Of a stretch of DNA of 64,000 nt, positions 15,726 to 24,828 are shown one piece after another. The position numbers were made by a program, and so were the translations under genes. This DNA comes from Bacteroides sp. 51 (GTDB lineage: Bacteria; Bacteroidota; Bacteroidia; Bacteroidales; Bacteroidaceae), in NCBI RefSeq assembly GCF_010500965.1, contig NZ_QVMI01000033.1:1-64000 (forward strand), in the 5' to 3' direction. The notes under the pieces were generated by a model, which saw nothing but the letters and a program-made list of their open reading frames with translations, ran no database searches and was not told the DNA's origin. The stretch's first letter is position 1; each line of letters begins with the position of its first letter.

Positions 15726-17915
15726 TCATTTACCATTCTTTTTCTTCATGAATATATCATCAATCATCTCCTTAACATCCTGATTCACCTGTATAAAGTT
15801 AGAATAAAGAATACGTTCCCGGGTATCTTTCGACTTAAACGTATAAAACTTCGGTAGATCCACATAGCTTTGTTCCTCCTTCTTTATCTCATCCATATCA
15901 AAGTCCGTCTTGCAATAAAACTTGGATGTTTTGAACTCTTCCGACTCTTGAATATTCATATTCCCATTCGCGCCAATCTTTGTCTTCACAAAATCCCGTG
16001 CCGCCTGTCCGCATATCCATCCTGTTGGCATATCACTGATTTTGGATGCGGGCACAAGGTTATCCATATTTTCATTGAGATTGATGCTTGTCTTATCCCG
16101 GTCAATGGTAACACCTTTCTTGAGTTGCACTACTTTGCCAAAGATATCATTACTCAACCATTCCAAAGTTTCCTTAGAACGCGCTGAGCCGGCTACTACA
16201 TTACCAACTGTGGTTATAATCTTTTGCATACCTACCTTTCCATAATCAGACTCTAGCTGTGGCAGTTCCTGGAAACCGAGTGCTACCGAAACCTTGTTGC
16301 TTCGTGCAGTCCCAATCAATCGGTCTATCTTGTGAAAGTAAAGTGTCGGCAACTCATCCACAATAATGCTTACAGGTATATTCTTGCCTTGTCCGGTATT
16401 TACCCGTGTTACCAGTCGGTTCAGAATCAGCGCATTCAGTGCCCCGATGATACTCTCCATTTCAGGATCATTGGCAATCAATAAGTAAGATGGATTCTTG
16501 GGGTCTGATACTTTCAAGTCGAAATCATCACCATCTTTGTGGAATATCCAATACGATTCTTTGGTTGCCAACCGGGAGGTATAGACGCGAAGCGTACCGA
16601 TCATACCCTCCAATTGCTCCATGGCTTTATTTTTCAACGCAGTCTGGAATGGTCCGAGCAAAGGAGCAACCTCATTATCAGTCTCCAGTATTTCAAAGAT
16701 TGTCTGATAACTCTCATTAAGGAACGAAAGAATATGAGGCATATCGGAGTATTTTCCTAACCAATAAGCCGGTTCCACTCTTTCTCCACCTTTTCGGGCA
16801 AGAACTACTCCTGTGGGCTTCCAAAAACCGGTTTCTTTATCTTGCACTTTCTCTGCATACAACATATTTCCGTCTTTATCATACGGTTCCCGTTCATAGT
16901 TTACGAAAAAGTAGATACAGGCAGCCAGAAAGTTCACTGCGGAAGTCTGGAAGAACTGGTCGCTACCGCCACCACCTTCTTTCTTTCCTTTCTGCAAAGA
17001 CTCTAAAAGTGTCTCGGCCGTCTCGCTGGCCGCTGCCAGGTTGGAAATATACTTCTTTTGTATCGGATTGATTCTCCGGCTATATTCCACATCTACAAAG
17101 TTGATGATATTGAATTTACATCCTTCAGGCAGTTTACCGAGCTGCTGATTCTTTTTGTAATGATAATAAAGTTTGGTAGCTAAGGTCGGAAACTTGTAAT
17201 CATACACCACCATCGCAAATCCTTTGGCTGCATGCTGACGGATAAACGGCTCTATAATCGAGAACGTTTTACCCGAACCGGGAGTACCCACTACCCATGT
17301 TCCACGAAACGGATTGACGATATTTACCCAACCTTTGCGAAACTTCCCTTTATGATAGTAACGCATGGGAATATTGACCGAATACTCATTTTCTTGCAAC
17401 TGGCTACACTGCTCGAAGCTTTCATTCTCGAAGTTAAACCGGTCTTTTAACAAACCCTCCTTGAGAAACTTTGAGATATTGTCCAACGCTACATGCACCA
17501 GTATGGTTCCAATCACCGTTGCAACCATATAAAGAATAATATTCAGTGGTAAAGTGTACAGGCGCATATCTATAGAGTGCCCAAACAGCCACACAGATGC
17601 CACCAGAAAAAACACCCCGCCAACCAGGGGATAAAGCACCTGCCTACGTGCATCAAACTCCAGATGTTTTTTGTTACGGGTGCCGACACATGTAATGCAG
17701 ATAAGCATGAATGTAGCTACTTTGCTGTAAACGAGATTCCCGTCATGATAGATAAACCAAGTCTTGATGCGGTCGTGTACATCGCATACGATTCCATTCC
17801 AGTGATCGAATACCTCCGGATGGAAGGCATATTCAAAAAACTCCATCAGTACAGAGATATAAATCACTGCCCTGAATATCTTATACGCACCCTGTAGCTC
17901 TTTGCTTTCTTCCAT
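15726..17915 (-). CDS. VirD4-type conjugative coupling protein (Bacteroides TraG/MobC type)
   Basis: A 729-aa inner-membrane ATPase. Several hydrophobic segments lie in the first 145 residues. Walker A is GTPGSGKT at 210-217, and Walker B is within 'VSIIVDELPTLYF', followed by 'ARSNKVSVALGFQELPQL'. This is the T4SS coupling protein that hands the relaxase-DNA complex to the channel. It is the last gene of the tra operon, 5 bp behind the lipoprotein gene. In many Bacteroides elements its gene lies next to the relaxase gene instead; no relaxase is visible here. Confidence 0.9.
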   Translation of the reverse strand: MEESKELQGAYKIFRAVIYISVLMEFFEYAFHPEVFDHWNGIVCDVHDRIKTWFIYHDGNLVYSKVATFMLICITCVGTRNKKHLEFDARRQVLYPLVGGVFFLVASVWLFGHSIDMRLYTLPLNIILYMVATVIGTILVHVALDNISKFLKEGLLKDRFNFENESFEQCSQLQENEYSVNIPMRYYHKGKFRKGWVNIVNPFRGTWVVGTPGSGKTFSIIEPFIRQHAAKGFAMVVYDYKFPTLATKLYYHYKKNQQLGKLPEGCKFNIINFVDVEYSRRINPIQKKYISNLAAASETAETLLESLQKGKKEGGGGSDQFFQTSAVNFLAACIYFFVNYEREPYDKDGNMLYAEKVQDKETGFWKPTGVVLARKGGERVEPAYWLGKYSDMPHILSFLNESYQTIFEILETDNEVAPLLGPFQTALKNKAMEQLEGMIGTLRVYTSRLATKESYWIFHKDGDDFDLKVSDPKNPSYLLIANDPEMESIIGALNALILNRLVTRVNTGQGKNIPVSIIVDELPTLYFHKIDRLIGTARSNKVSVALGFQELPQLESDYGKVGMQKIITTVGNVVAGSARSKETLEWLSNDIFGKVVQLKKGVTIDRDKTSINLNENMDNLVPASKISDMPTGWICGQAARDFVKTKIGANGNMNIQESEEFKTSKFYCKTDFDMDEIKKEEQSYVDLPKFYTFKSKDTRERILYSNFIQVNQDVKEMIDDIFMKKKNGK

Positions 17916-17920
17916 CGGAT

Positions 17921-18568
17921 TTATCTGTTCAATGTGATAATCGGTCTTGCTTTGTGTCCCTGTAACTTGGGTGTTTCCTGCATGGCTCCACTGCCCAATG
18001 AATATAACCAGGCCTTAGACGTTTCTTGTCCTTTCACCTCGGTAGATGTCCAATACCAGCAACGATCCGGCTCATCCGGCAGCGGGTTTCCACCACATAA
18101 TTCTATATAGTGATTGACACTGTTCTTTGCAGCATAGAGCAAACGCATTTGAGCCACAGAAGGTATGTAAGCACTCTGTCCGTAGTACCAAATATCAAGC
18201 ACCTGTTTCGCCATGGGTGATGAAACATCACCGGTATCGAATAAGGCGAAAGTATTCTCGTTTCCATCATAAGCCGTCACATCAGCAGATGTTCCCTGAC
18301 TGGTGCCGATGCTGTCAGCAAAAGCTTCAGGTAAAAGGTCGTGGAGATAAACGGCATAACCATCTCCTTCAGTTTCTCCGTTATGGTTCAGATGGAAAAC
18401 TACTCCGATTGCTTCCTTACCAGATTTTATATAATCTTCATAACTCATCACATTTCCGTCCGTACAGAGAATATATCCCACTTTCATCGTGGTATCCGGA
18501 AAATTCAAATGTCCGTCGCAAGCTGCTAATAGAACGGCTGTGCAACATGCAAATAATATCTGTCTCAT
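17921..18568 (-). CDS. DUF1566-like lipoprotein in the tra operon
   Basis: A 215-aa protein with a lipoprotein signal (MRQILFACCTAVLLAAC, cysteine 17 as the likely acylation site). The C-terminal part ('PSVAQMRLLYAAKNSVN', 'CWYWTSTE', 'GHKARPII') has the Lcl/DUF1566 pattern seen in adhesin- and pilus-like surface proteins. It is probably exported to the outer membrane and could be a surface part of the transfer machine. It overlaps the TraO-like gene by 4 bp. Confidence 0.75.
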   Translation of the reverse strand: MRQILFACCTAVLLAACDGHLNFPDTTMKVGYILCTDGNVMSYEDYIKSGKEAIGVVFHLNHNGETEGDGYAVYLHDLLPEAFADSIGTSQGTSADVTAYDGNENTFALFDTGDVSSPMAKQVLDIWYYGQSAYIPSVAQMRLLYAAKNSVNHYIELCGGNPLPDEPDRCWYWTSTEVKGQETSKAWLYSLGSGAMQETPKLQGHKARPIITLNR

Positions 18569-19071
18569 CTTGTCGGTATTTTAATACCAATTACTATACC
18601 TGTACGCAACAAGTCCTTGCCCTCAATCATTACGTCACTTTTTACCTGCCAGAAAAGTTGCCACCCTTTCCGTAAAGAGTAACTGTGTTCATAACCTATA
18701 TGAATGCCGCCCAGTATATCATGCCGGTCAGATCCCAGAGAACCGCCTAACCGGAGGTTCCCATAATTATTGCGCCCTCTGACTACACAAGGCTTATAAG
18801 CGGCACCCACTCCCCAGGTATTATAGCTTTTCCAAAAGGAATCCGGACAAATATGCCCACACGAGAGACAGTCCTCCCATTTCAGATATGCATTCCCGAA
18901 GAATTCCCATGCGTTGTGATAACGAGTTTCATATTCATAGCCTACTGTCATATCCATTCCATTCTCATAAAGCAGGCCAATACCTACCTGAACCTTTCCG
19001 CTCCCATCATCAGCCAACGCAACAGTACTCATACTCAAGACTGCCACCAATAGTATAAATAGTCTTTTCAT
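18565..19071 (-). CDS. traO: TraO-like conjugal transfer protein
   Basis: A 168-aa protein with a signal peptide (residues 1-20, ending ALA). The rest is rich in alternating aromatic/glycine strands ('GIGLLYENGMDMTVGYEYE', 'IHIGYEHSYSLRKGWQLFWQ'), an outer-membrane beta-barrel pattern. Its place between TraN and the end of the operon is that of TraO in CTnDOT-type elements, where TraO is an exported protein needed for mating. It overlaps TraN by 4 bp. The family call depends partly on position. Confidence 0.72.
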   Translation of the reverse strand: MKRLFILLVAVLSMSTVALADDGSGKVQVGIGLLYENGMDMTVGYEYETRYHNAWEFFGNAYLKWEDCLSCGHICPDSFWKSYNTWGVGAAYKPCVVRGRNNYGNLRLGGSLGSDRHDILGGIHIGYEHSYSLRKGWQLFWQVKSDVMIEGKDLLRTGIVIGIKIPTR

Positions 19072-19913
19072 TCCTCAATCAATAAAGCGTGGTTAAAACT
19101 ATCGGCGCTTAATACATCTTCGTAGTCGATATTGACTGCAATTGTACGACCAGAGATTTGCTTCTCACTGATCTCGATGGTCAATACCTTGTCATTTGGA
19201 AAAGTCATTTTCCGGATCACCATCACATTGCGATATCCGCGCAGAAAGGATTTAGTTTGTTCCAAACTTAGTTCAGGCTTAATTTCTATAACCTGAACAT
19301 TGGTTGCTTTTGAAATCTTCTTATCCGCCAACTTGATACGTATCTCATCCATATCAAAGCGAATATGGGTACGGTTCTCTATGGAGAAGTCTATAAAGAA
19401 ATAGTCTCCTACGGCATAGATGTTATTTAGTCGCATTGTCATCCGGTGTTTCTTGGTGCTTACATTACGGAAACTGGCGGGAGAGGTCCATATCTGCCGG
19501 GCAAAACGGTACATATCTTCGGTTGATAATGATACTGCCGGGTTGTGGTAAATACGTCTTTCCGAGAACTCCACTTCTTTGTCTGTTACGGCTTCCTGCA
19601 TCCGGGTGGTATAAAGTAATGCGTACTGTGTGCGGTAGCGCTCTGTAACGATGGTGACAATGGCCAGAATTTCACCATCTTCATGACCGCCTTCTTTGGG
19701 TTTCAGCCGGATAGTGTTATTGATAGGTTGGTCGCCTGCGACCTTATCTGTAGAGATGTCTACAAAGCGGATTGGTTCCGAGGCTGTTATAACCGTTGTC
19801 ACCTGCTCGTTGACTGTAAGCTGTTCCATTTCCTCGTAAGTCTGCTGTGCAAACATGGGACTTACAATTCCCAGCCCCAGTATGAGGGCTGTTATCTTTT
19901 GTTTGATATTCAT
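19068..19913 (-). CDS. traN: TraN (DUF4138), VirB9-like outer-membrane core component
   Basis: A 281-aa protein with a signal peptide (to about residue 22, FAQ) and the DUF4138 layout: an N-terminal 'VTTVITASEPIRFVDIS' strand region, then a beta-rich C-terminal half ('NNIYAVGDYFFIDFSIENRT'). TraN of Bacteroides elements fills the VirB9 position and binds TraM in the periplasm. The order TraK-L-M-N-O on one strand with short gaps or overlaps confirms it. Confidence 0.88.
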   Translation of the reverse strand: MNIKQKITALILGLGIVSPMFAQQTYEEMEQLTVNEQVTTVITASEPIRFVDISTDKVAGDQPINNTIRLKPKEGGHEDGEILAIVTIVTERYRTQYALLYTTRMQEAVTDKEVEFSERRIYHNPAVSLSTEDMYRFARQIWTSPASFRNVSTKKHRMTMRLNNIYAVGDYFFIDFSIENRTHIRFDMDEIRIKLADKKISKATNVQVIEIKPELSLEQTKSFLRGYRNVMVIRKMTFPNDKVLTIEISEKQISGRTIAVNIDYEDVLSADSFNHALLIEE

Positions 19914-19929
19914 ATCGGATTCTTAGTTG

Positions 19930-21126
19930 TTATCTATCTGTCATTTTCTTATCTTTTCCATTCACCAGATACACGAAAGTTCCATACTTGAGCTTTACCT
20001 TGTTCTGCTTAACTGCTTTGGAAAGTGCATTGCTTGTCCGCTGGTATGCGTTTTGCACAGCTTGCATTCCCCATTGGGTAAAGCTATTTCCTGTCGAACC
20101 ATTATTCATACTTACATTACCATTTAATGCACTGGCGCCCACTTCCTTTGAAGTTTCCCGGAAAGAACTGCTTGGTACATATAGCCCTTCCATCCCGTCC
20201 GTATCGTAGAGTGTCAAGCTCACTGTTACCAGTTCATCTGCTATCATCAGGCTTTTGACATTTCCTTTCATCCGCTGGCTACCGAAACCACTCATGATAG
20301 CATATAGATAAGAACCTTTAGGAACAACCAGTTTGTTGATTTCTACATCATCGAGCAGACGCAGACGTACTCTCGAACCGTCCACAGCTTTTACTTCTTC
20401 ATCTATGATGGCTTTTATCAACCGTGGTTCCGGCTCATTTTCAGCGAGTGTGTTGAAATAATCGGATGGTTTCTTAATAGCTTTGACCACTGCATTGCTC
20501 CCCGGATCTTCATCAATGGAAGACGCTGTGTCTGTATCTTTTTGGGGTGTATCCGGATTCTCCCGGCCTTTCAGGCGGGCTTCTGCTAATGCCTTGTTAA
20601 GCTCGGCAAGGGCTTCCTGCTCCCGTTGTCTACTTCGAGCCAGCCTGTCGACATCATTCAGCAGCTGTATGGCTGAGGAGTCAGCCAATATATCTTTTCC
20701 TTTTTCCGCACTCAGTCTCAGTTTTTCCTGCATGTCTTGCAAGCGGCGTAGTTTCTCCAGTTCTTCCGTCTTTTGTGCCGCTTCTGTGTCGAGGAGGGTA
20801 AGGTCGTCTTCCGTGTATTTGGAGTCATAATCTTCTTTGTTTTCTTCATTACCATCTCTTTCAATATTTTCAACTGCGGAATAGTCCTGTATCTTTCCGT
20901 AGGATTTCACCATGCTCTCATATTTACCACCAATGCCATCGTTGTGAATCTGTGCTTGCGGCAACTCGGGGTTGAGGAATTCAGTGGTCTGTAACTCATT
21001 TGGTTTCTCTACCGGTTCGGTCTCGAATATGTCAAATATCAGATAACCGGCTATCAGCAAGAGCGGATAGAGTATGGCAGGGAGCATATACTTCGGCTGT
21101 TTGAAATGAATCTTATCTGTTATCAT
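19930..21126 (-). CDS. traM: TraM, VirB10-like core component
   Basis: 398 aa from the preferred start. One membrane helix near the N-terminus ('AILYPLLLIAGYLIFDIF') is followed by a long charged linker with coiled-coil character (about residues 85-190) and a C-terminal VirB10-like beta domain ('GSRVRLRLLDDVEINKLVVP', 'YAIMSGFGSQRMKG'). It spans inner to outer membrane in the T4SS core. A longer reading begins at 21180 but overlaps TraL by 68 bp; ATG at 21124-21126 (MITDKIHFKQPKY) overlaps by only 14 bp and gives the usual N-terminus. Confidence 0.88.
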   Translation of the reverse strand: MITDKIHFKQPKYMLPAILYPLLLIAGYLIFDIFETEPVEKPNELQTTEFLNPELPQAQIHNDGIGGKYESMVKSYGKIQDYSAVENIERDGNEENKEDYDSKYTEDDLTLLDTEAAQKTEELEKLRRLQDMQEKLRLSAEKGKDILADSSAIQLLNDVDRLARSRQREQEALAELNKALAEARLKGRENPDTPQKDTDTASSIDEDPGSNAVVKAIKKPSDYFNTLAENEPEPRLIKAIIDEEVKAVDGSRVRLRLLDDVEINKLVVPKGSYLYAIMSGFGSQRMKGNVKSLMIADELVTVSLTLYDTDGMEGLYVPSSSFRETSKEVGASALNGNVSMNNGSTGNSFTQWGMQAVQNAYQRTSNALSKAVKQNKVKLKYGTFVYLVNGKDKKMTDR

Positions 21127-21445
21127 CGCTGTTACGCTTTTGTTTGAGTAATTCTTCCTGTTTCTGGGTGGCTGTAACATGTTGCTCTGTTTTCTGCATG
21201 CGGCTGACCGTTACCATGCGATAGATATTACTTGTGAGGCAACTAATGACGATACCGAAGACGATGGCCAGAAACAATCTGGGATATGCGCAGGCAAATC
21301 GTTGTACGCAGCCGGCGGCCTTGTCTATCTTCAGGAATTTGGCTGTCTTCCGCCCGAATGCCACCTCGTTTTCATATCGTTTCTTGTACTTCGGATCCTC
21401 CTTGTCAGGCATCTTTTCTCCGAAAATCATTTTCTTCCAACCCAT
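21113..21445 (-). CDS. traL: TraL (DUF3989) small membrane protein
   Basis: A 110-aa protein with one membrane segment (about residues 53-72, 'PRLFLAIVFGIVISCLTS') after a basic, charged N-terminus. Size, topology and position between TraK and TraM are those of TraL in CTnDOT-like transfer regions. Function unknown; it probably associates with the inner-membrane part of the T4SS. Confidence 0.8.
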   Translation of the reverse strand: MGWKKMIFGEKMPDKEDPKYKKRYENEVAFGRKTAKFLKIDKAAGCVQRFACAYPRLFLAIVFGIVISCLTSNIYRMVTVSRMQKTEQHVTATQKQEELLKQKRNSDDNR

Positions 21446-21446
21446 A

Positions 21447-22061
21447 TCAGTAGTTATTTTTAGTTTTTTGTTCGATATCCTTGTTGAGCAGGGTGCGCCA
21501 GTTCACGATTAATAGTCCGTGCGGATTGTTATCGGTTCGTGGCACCCTTTTAAGCTTTCCGGCGGTGGCCAACTCGCGGGTCAAAATACTTGTGCGGCGT
21601 TCAATGCGTTGGCGACCATAATAGGTGAACTCCATCTTTTCCTTGTCAAACCGGATGCTGTCGCAGAAGATGCTGAATACGGCACTTGTTCCCATGATAT
21701 TACTGTAAAAGCCTTTTTCTTTGAGGGTGTTGTATTGGGCCAGACCGGTTTCATCTACCAGGTACATGGCTTTCTCCATAGTGTATTTGATGTACTTGTC
21801 GTCAGGTGCCAGAGTGAAGAAGTAGTGATGGAACATCTCCACATGGCTTTTTGCTTCCACATCCAATGTTTCCTCCATGGTGGTTCGCTGCACAAGGATA
21901 GGCACATTCCCATCCAATACATACACTTTTTGTTGGGCATCAACCACCATGCCCCGTGCGGTCCAGATGCTGGATATGCTAATCAGGATACATCCGACAA
22001 GAAAGAATCCGCAGATAATCGTGACAAGCCTGATTTTGTTTTCTAAGTTTTTGATGACCAT
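21447..22061 (-). CDS. traK: TraK, VirB8-like component
   Basis: A 204-aa protein with an N-terminal membrane anchor (residues 12-35) and a periplasmic domain. Bacteroides TraK signature segments are present ('VEMFHHYFFTLAPDDKYI', 'YTMEKAMYLVD'). TraK matches the VirB8 position, an assembly factor of the inner-membrane complex. It lies 1 bp upstream of TraL and 95 bp downstream of TraJ. Confidence 0.9.
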   Translation of the reverse strand: MVIKNLENKIRLVTIICGFFLVGCILISISSIWTARGMVVDAQQKVYVLDGNVPILVQRTTMEETLDVEAKSHVEMFHHYFFTLAPDDKYIKYTMEKAMYLVDETGLAQYNTLKEKGFYSNIMGTSAVFSIFCDSIRFDKEKMEFTYYGRQRIERRTSILTRELATAGKLKRVPRTDNNPHGLLIVNWRTLLNKDIEQKTKNNY

Positions 22062-22156
22062 ATTTTTCTCTGTTTATACGAGTGTTTTATCTGATTTACC
22101 GTCGTCGGAGAACCCAACTCCCCGAAGTTCATGGTTCCGTAAGGGTACGGAGGCTT

Positions 22157-23299
22157 CTATCTCATTATTCCCCCTGTTACCGAAGTCACTGCTCCATTCG
22201 CTGCCATCTTTGCCTGTTGGGCTACACCTTCGCCAAAGTTTCGGGTGGAGAATGCGGTATCGCCTTCCGGCACCATCCATGCTGCCAGGTCGGGTACCAG
22301 ATTCAGACACTTCAAGGCGACAATGCTTGCCGCCATCAGATAACCTGCCGAGAAAAAGCTATTCTGAAGATAGGACGCCATCGTGGTTTCCGACTGGGTG
22401 ATTGCCTGTAGGTTTTCTACCTGAATGCACAATACAATATCAAAGAGCAATAGGACATAGAAACCTACGAAGTAGAGCATAGCACCATAGAAATGCACAG
22501 TCAGGTAACGTGTCAGCCATTTCGCCCAGGCTCCTTCCCATTTGGGCAATAGCGAGAACGCCCATTGGATAGGGCCGAATATCGTGAGCATTCCCAGCAA
22601 TATCTGCTGGCAATAGATAGTTGCCCACCAACCGATGCGGAACACAATGAGTGCAATGGCCATTACTATCTTATCAATACAGACTGTAGCCCCACTTACC
22701 AGAGAGGTAAACCACAATTTGCTGGCATCTTTCTCCATGGTGGTTACCTCATCTACTCCGGTCTGTTCCATGGTAGATTCTATCAGATTCGGATCGGATG
22801 TTCCCGAATGTGCAATGTCTGCTTGTGCCTGGAGGTTAGTGTACATGGTATCCCGTACATAGATTAGTTCCTGTACCTCCCGGAATTTATCGCTGATCTG
22901 GGTGGCTTCCGCTTCATACAGGTCGTGCGTGTAAGAGCCAATGGCATTGGGAATGTAAGAAAAGAAGTCCAATACACACCAGCTGCTGCCGCTACGGTTC
23001 ATTCCTGTATCGGCCGGTGGATACCACCACGACATGATGATAGCTATGGCCAGTGGCTTGAACAGCTTCATTACATCCAGCGGTTCATGCTTGACCATCA
23101 TCTTGTAAGCCATTCCCGCCGCCACAACAATAGAGAAAAGTGCAGCTAATGCCATACACATCTGTAAAATCCACCAGAACGGTCCTTGTGATCCTGTAAA
23201 TGTGGCATCGCAGAGGAACTCATTGGTTTGGAAGATTACACCATCAATTTCTTCTTCAAGAATGTTGATGCCAAAATCGGAAAGAATATTATCCGCCAT
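22157..23299 (-). CDS. traJ: TraJ, VirB6-like polytopic membrane protein
   Basis: A 380-aa protein with several hydrophobic helices ('MCMALAALFSIVVAAGMAY', 'LAIAIIMSWWYPP', 'MAIALIVFRIGWWATIYC', 'GAMLYFVGFYVLLLFDI') and the long soluble loop after residue 120 expected for TraJ of Bacteroides elements. It fills the VirB6 role, a channel-forming inner-membrane component. It lies 42 bp after the exported 243-aa protein in the tra operon. Confidence 0.9.
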   Translation of the reverse strand: MADNILSDFGINILEEEIDGVIFQTNEFLCDATFTGSQGPFWWILQMCMALAALFSIVVAAGMAYKMMVKHEPLDVMKLFKPLAIAIIMSWWYPPADTGMNRSGSSWCVLDFFSYIPNAIGSYTHDLYEAEATQISDKFREVQELIYVRDTMYTNLQAQADIAHSGTSDPNLIESTMEQTGVDEVTTMEKDASKLWFTSLVSGATVCIDKIVMAIALIVFRIGWWATIYCQQILLGMLTIFGPIQWAFSLLPKWEGAWAKWLTRYLTVHFYGAMLYFVGFYVLLLFDIVLCIQVENLQAITQSETTMASYLQNSFFSAGYLMAASIVALKCLNLVPDLAAWMVPEGDTAFSTRNFGEGVAQQAKMAANGAVTSVTGGIMR

Positions 23300-23341
23300 T
23301 TTATTACCTTTTTATGGGTTGTTATTATCTATATTACAGCT

Positions 23342-24073
23342 TTACTCTTCTAATCCGCGACCGCTTGTATTCCAGCCGGCACCCCGCCAACGAGACATTG
23401 CATTTCGTACAATTCGCGCCTTGTTATTCTCTCTGTTGTTCGTTGCCGCAAGCAACGCGGATGTCTTTCTTGCTTTAGACAGGCGTACCAGATAAAGTAG
23501 GAGGGTTTCATTCTTTTTGGCCACATCCGCATGGATGCGTAGGTATTCCTTTTTCCGCTGGGCATTGGGCATATAGGCATCTTGTGTAGCTTTGATGGCA
23601 CTTTGATATACCTTATAATACGCTCTCCAATGTTCTTGCTCATTGGTGGTTCCTCCAACTTCCTGTATCCTGTGGATATTCTGCTCGAAATCCTCCATTT
23701 TACTATTTAACTTCCCACTTTCAGCCATCCATGCCAAGTCCAGGGCACCGCCGCTCCGATCGGCGATGTTCAGTGCTTCAATCTTTGCCCGATTTTGCAT
23801 AGCCGAGTCAAGCGCTTCCGCATCATCCACCTGATTGTAAAGGTTAATACCCGCCGCCATTCGGAAAGCCAGTTTGTTTTTTGATGCAGCACTCTTCTGA
23901 TAAGAACGGTGAAGCAGGGTGTAGTACTGCGAGGGGGTAAGGCTACCGGAACCAATCTCCATCACTGTAACCTGATTCATTTTAGCATCATCATGATTGT
24001 AAGTGATGCTTTGGGCATTGATCGTCGCTGTTATGCCCGATAAAAATCCCAGTATGTATATTACTTTTCTCAT
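23342..24073 (-). CDS. Exported helical protein of the tra operon
   Basis: A 243-aa protein with a signal peptide (cleavage near residue 20, INAQ) and otherwise long amphipathic helices. I do not recognise it as TraI (DUF4141) by sequence; it may belong to the DUF5045-like group. Its place between VirB4-type TraG and TraJ is where VirB5-like or TraH/TraI proteins stand, so it is probably a periplasmic or surface component of the T4SS. The C-terminus 'RIVRNAMSRWRGAGWN' resembles the end of the next upstream protein ('EIIEGAFGRWRESGLN'), which suggests the two are distant paralogues. Confidence 0.7.
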   Translation of the reverse strand: MRKVIYILGFLSGITATINAQSITYNHDDAKMNQVTVMEIGSGSLTPSQYYTLLHRSYQKSAASKNKLAFRMAAGINLYNQVDDAEALDSAMQNRAKIEALNIADRSGGALDLAWMAESGKLNSKMEDFEQNIHRIQEVGGTTNEQEHWRAYYKVYQSAIKATQDAYMPNAQRKKEYLRIHADVAKKNETLLLYLVRLSKARKTSALLAATNNRENNKARIVRNAMSRWRGAGWNTSGRGLEE

Positions 24074-24087
24074 AATTATGATGTTTA

Positions 24088-24828
24088 TTATTGATTATAT
24101 GGGTTCAACCCTGACTCTCTCCACCTGCCAAAGGCTCCCTCAATGATTTCAGCCTTGTTTTTCGTTCGGTAGATTGATTCTTTCCAATAACCTATCCGCA
24201 ACTGTATATATCTCCAGGTCTCAAAATAGGCTTTATTGAGATGTTTCTCTATATTATCCAATCCCGTATTGATACTCTCTAAAAGTAAAAGAAGATCGGA
24301 GGTGGAACAGGCGGCAACTCCTGTCGCATAGAGTAGGAGATCATTTAATGAATGGTACAGCTGACTTCCTTCATCGGCTATCTTCTGTATACACCGCCGA
24401 TTGACGCTGATGAGCAAGGTGTCAGCCAAAGAGATTTTGTTCCGTTTGATAACCTTCTCCTGATAATCTTCCAACAGATTCTTATAATCGCTGATGCGGT
24501 CACTCACTGTATTGTAAGTGGAATGAACATTCAAACTCGTCCGCAAAGACTGATAGAGTACATCGATAACATCAAATGCCCGGGTGTACTTGTCAAGATC
24601 TACATTCAATTCTTTGTATTCCACCGTTGCCTCACTGCTGTATTCATGCAATAGACGATTGCTTAGTTCCAATGTAGAGCGTGCCAGCAATAAACTTCGC
24701 TGTTGCTTATGGTCATTGATATAGGCTTCTACTACCGGGACGTCAAAGCTCCATTGTGCTTTGATTGTGCTGGGAATAAATAGCAAAATTCCCATTATTA
24801 TCAGAGATATGTAGTTATTTCCTGCCAT
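24088..24828 (-). CDS. Exported helical protein of the tra operon, paralogue of its neighbour
   Basis: A 246-aa protein with an N-terminal hydrophobic export signal (ending about residue 24, KAQ) and a helical body with coiled-coil stretches. The C-terminal 'FETWRYIQLRIGYWKESIYR' is reminiscent of TraI/TraH-type exported proteins of Bacteroides elements. No enzyme motif. It overlaps the 851-aa gene by 14 bp and precedes the 243-aa gene by 14 bp. Probably a periplasmic T4SS part. Confidence 0.7.
   Translation of the reverse strand: MAGNNYISLIIMGILLFIPSTIKAQWSFDVPVVEAYINDHKQQRSLLLARSTLELSNRLLHEYSSEATVEYKELNVDLDKYTRAFDVIDVLYQSLRTSLNVHSTYNTVSDRISDYKNLLEDYQEKVIKRNKISLADTLLISVNRRCIQKIADEGSQLYHSLNDLLLYATGVAACSTSDLLLLLESINTGLDNIEKHLNKAYFETWRYIQLRIGYWKESIYRTKNKAEIIEGAFGRWRESGLNPYNQ

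Noticed and set aside
22074-22310. Short minus-strand frame overlapping the end of TraJ
   Set aside because: It lies out of frame inside traJ and the short traJ-traK gap; no conserved features.
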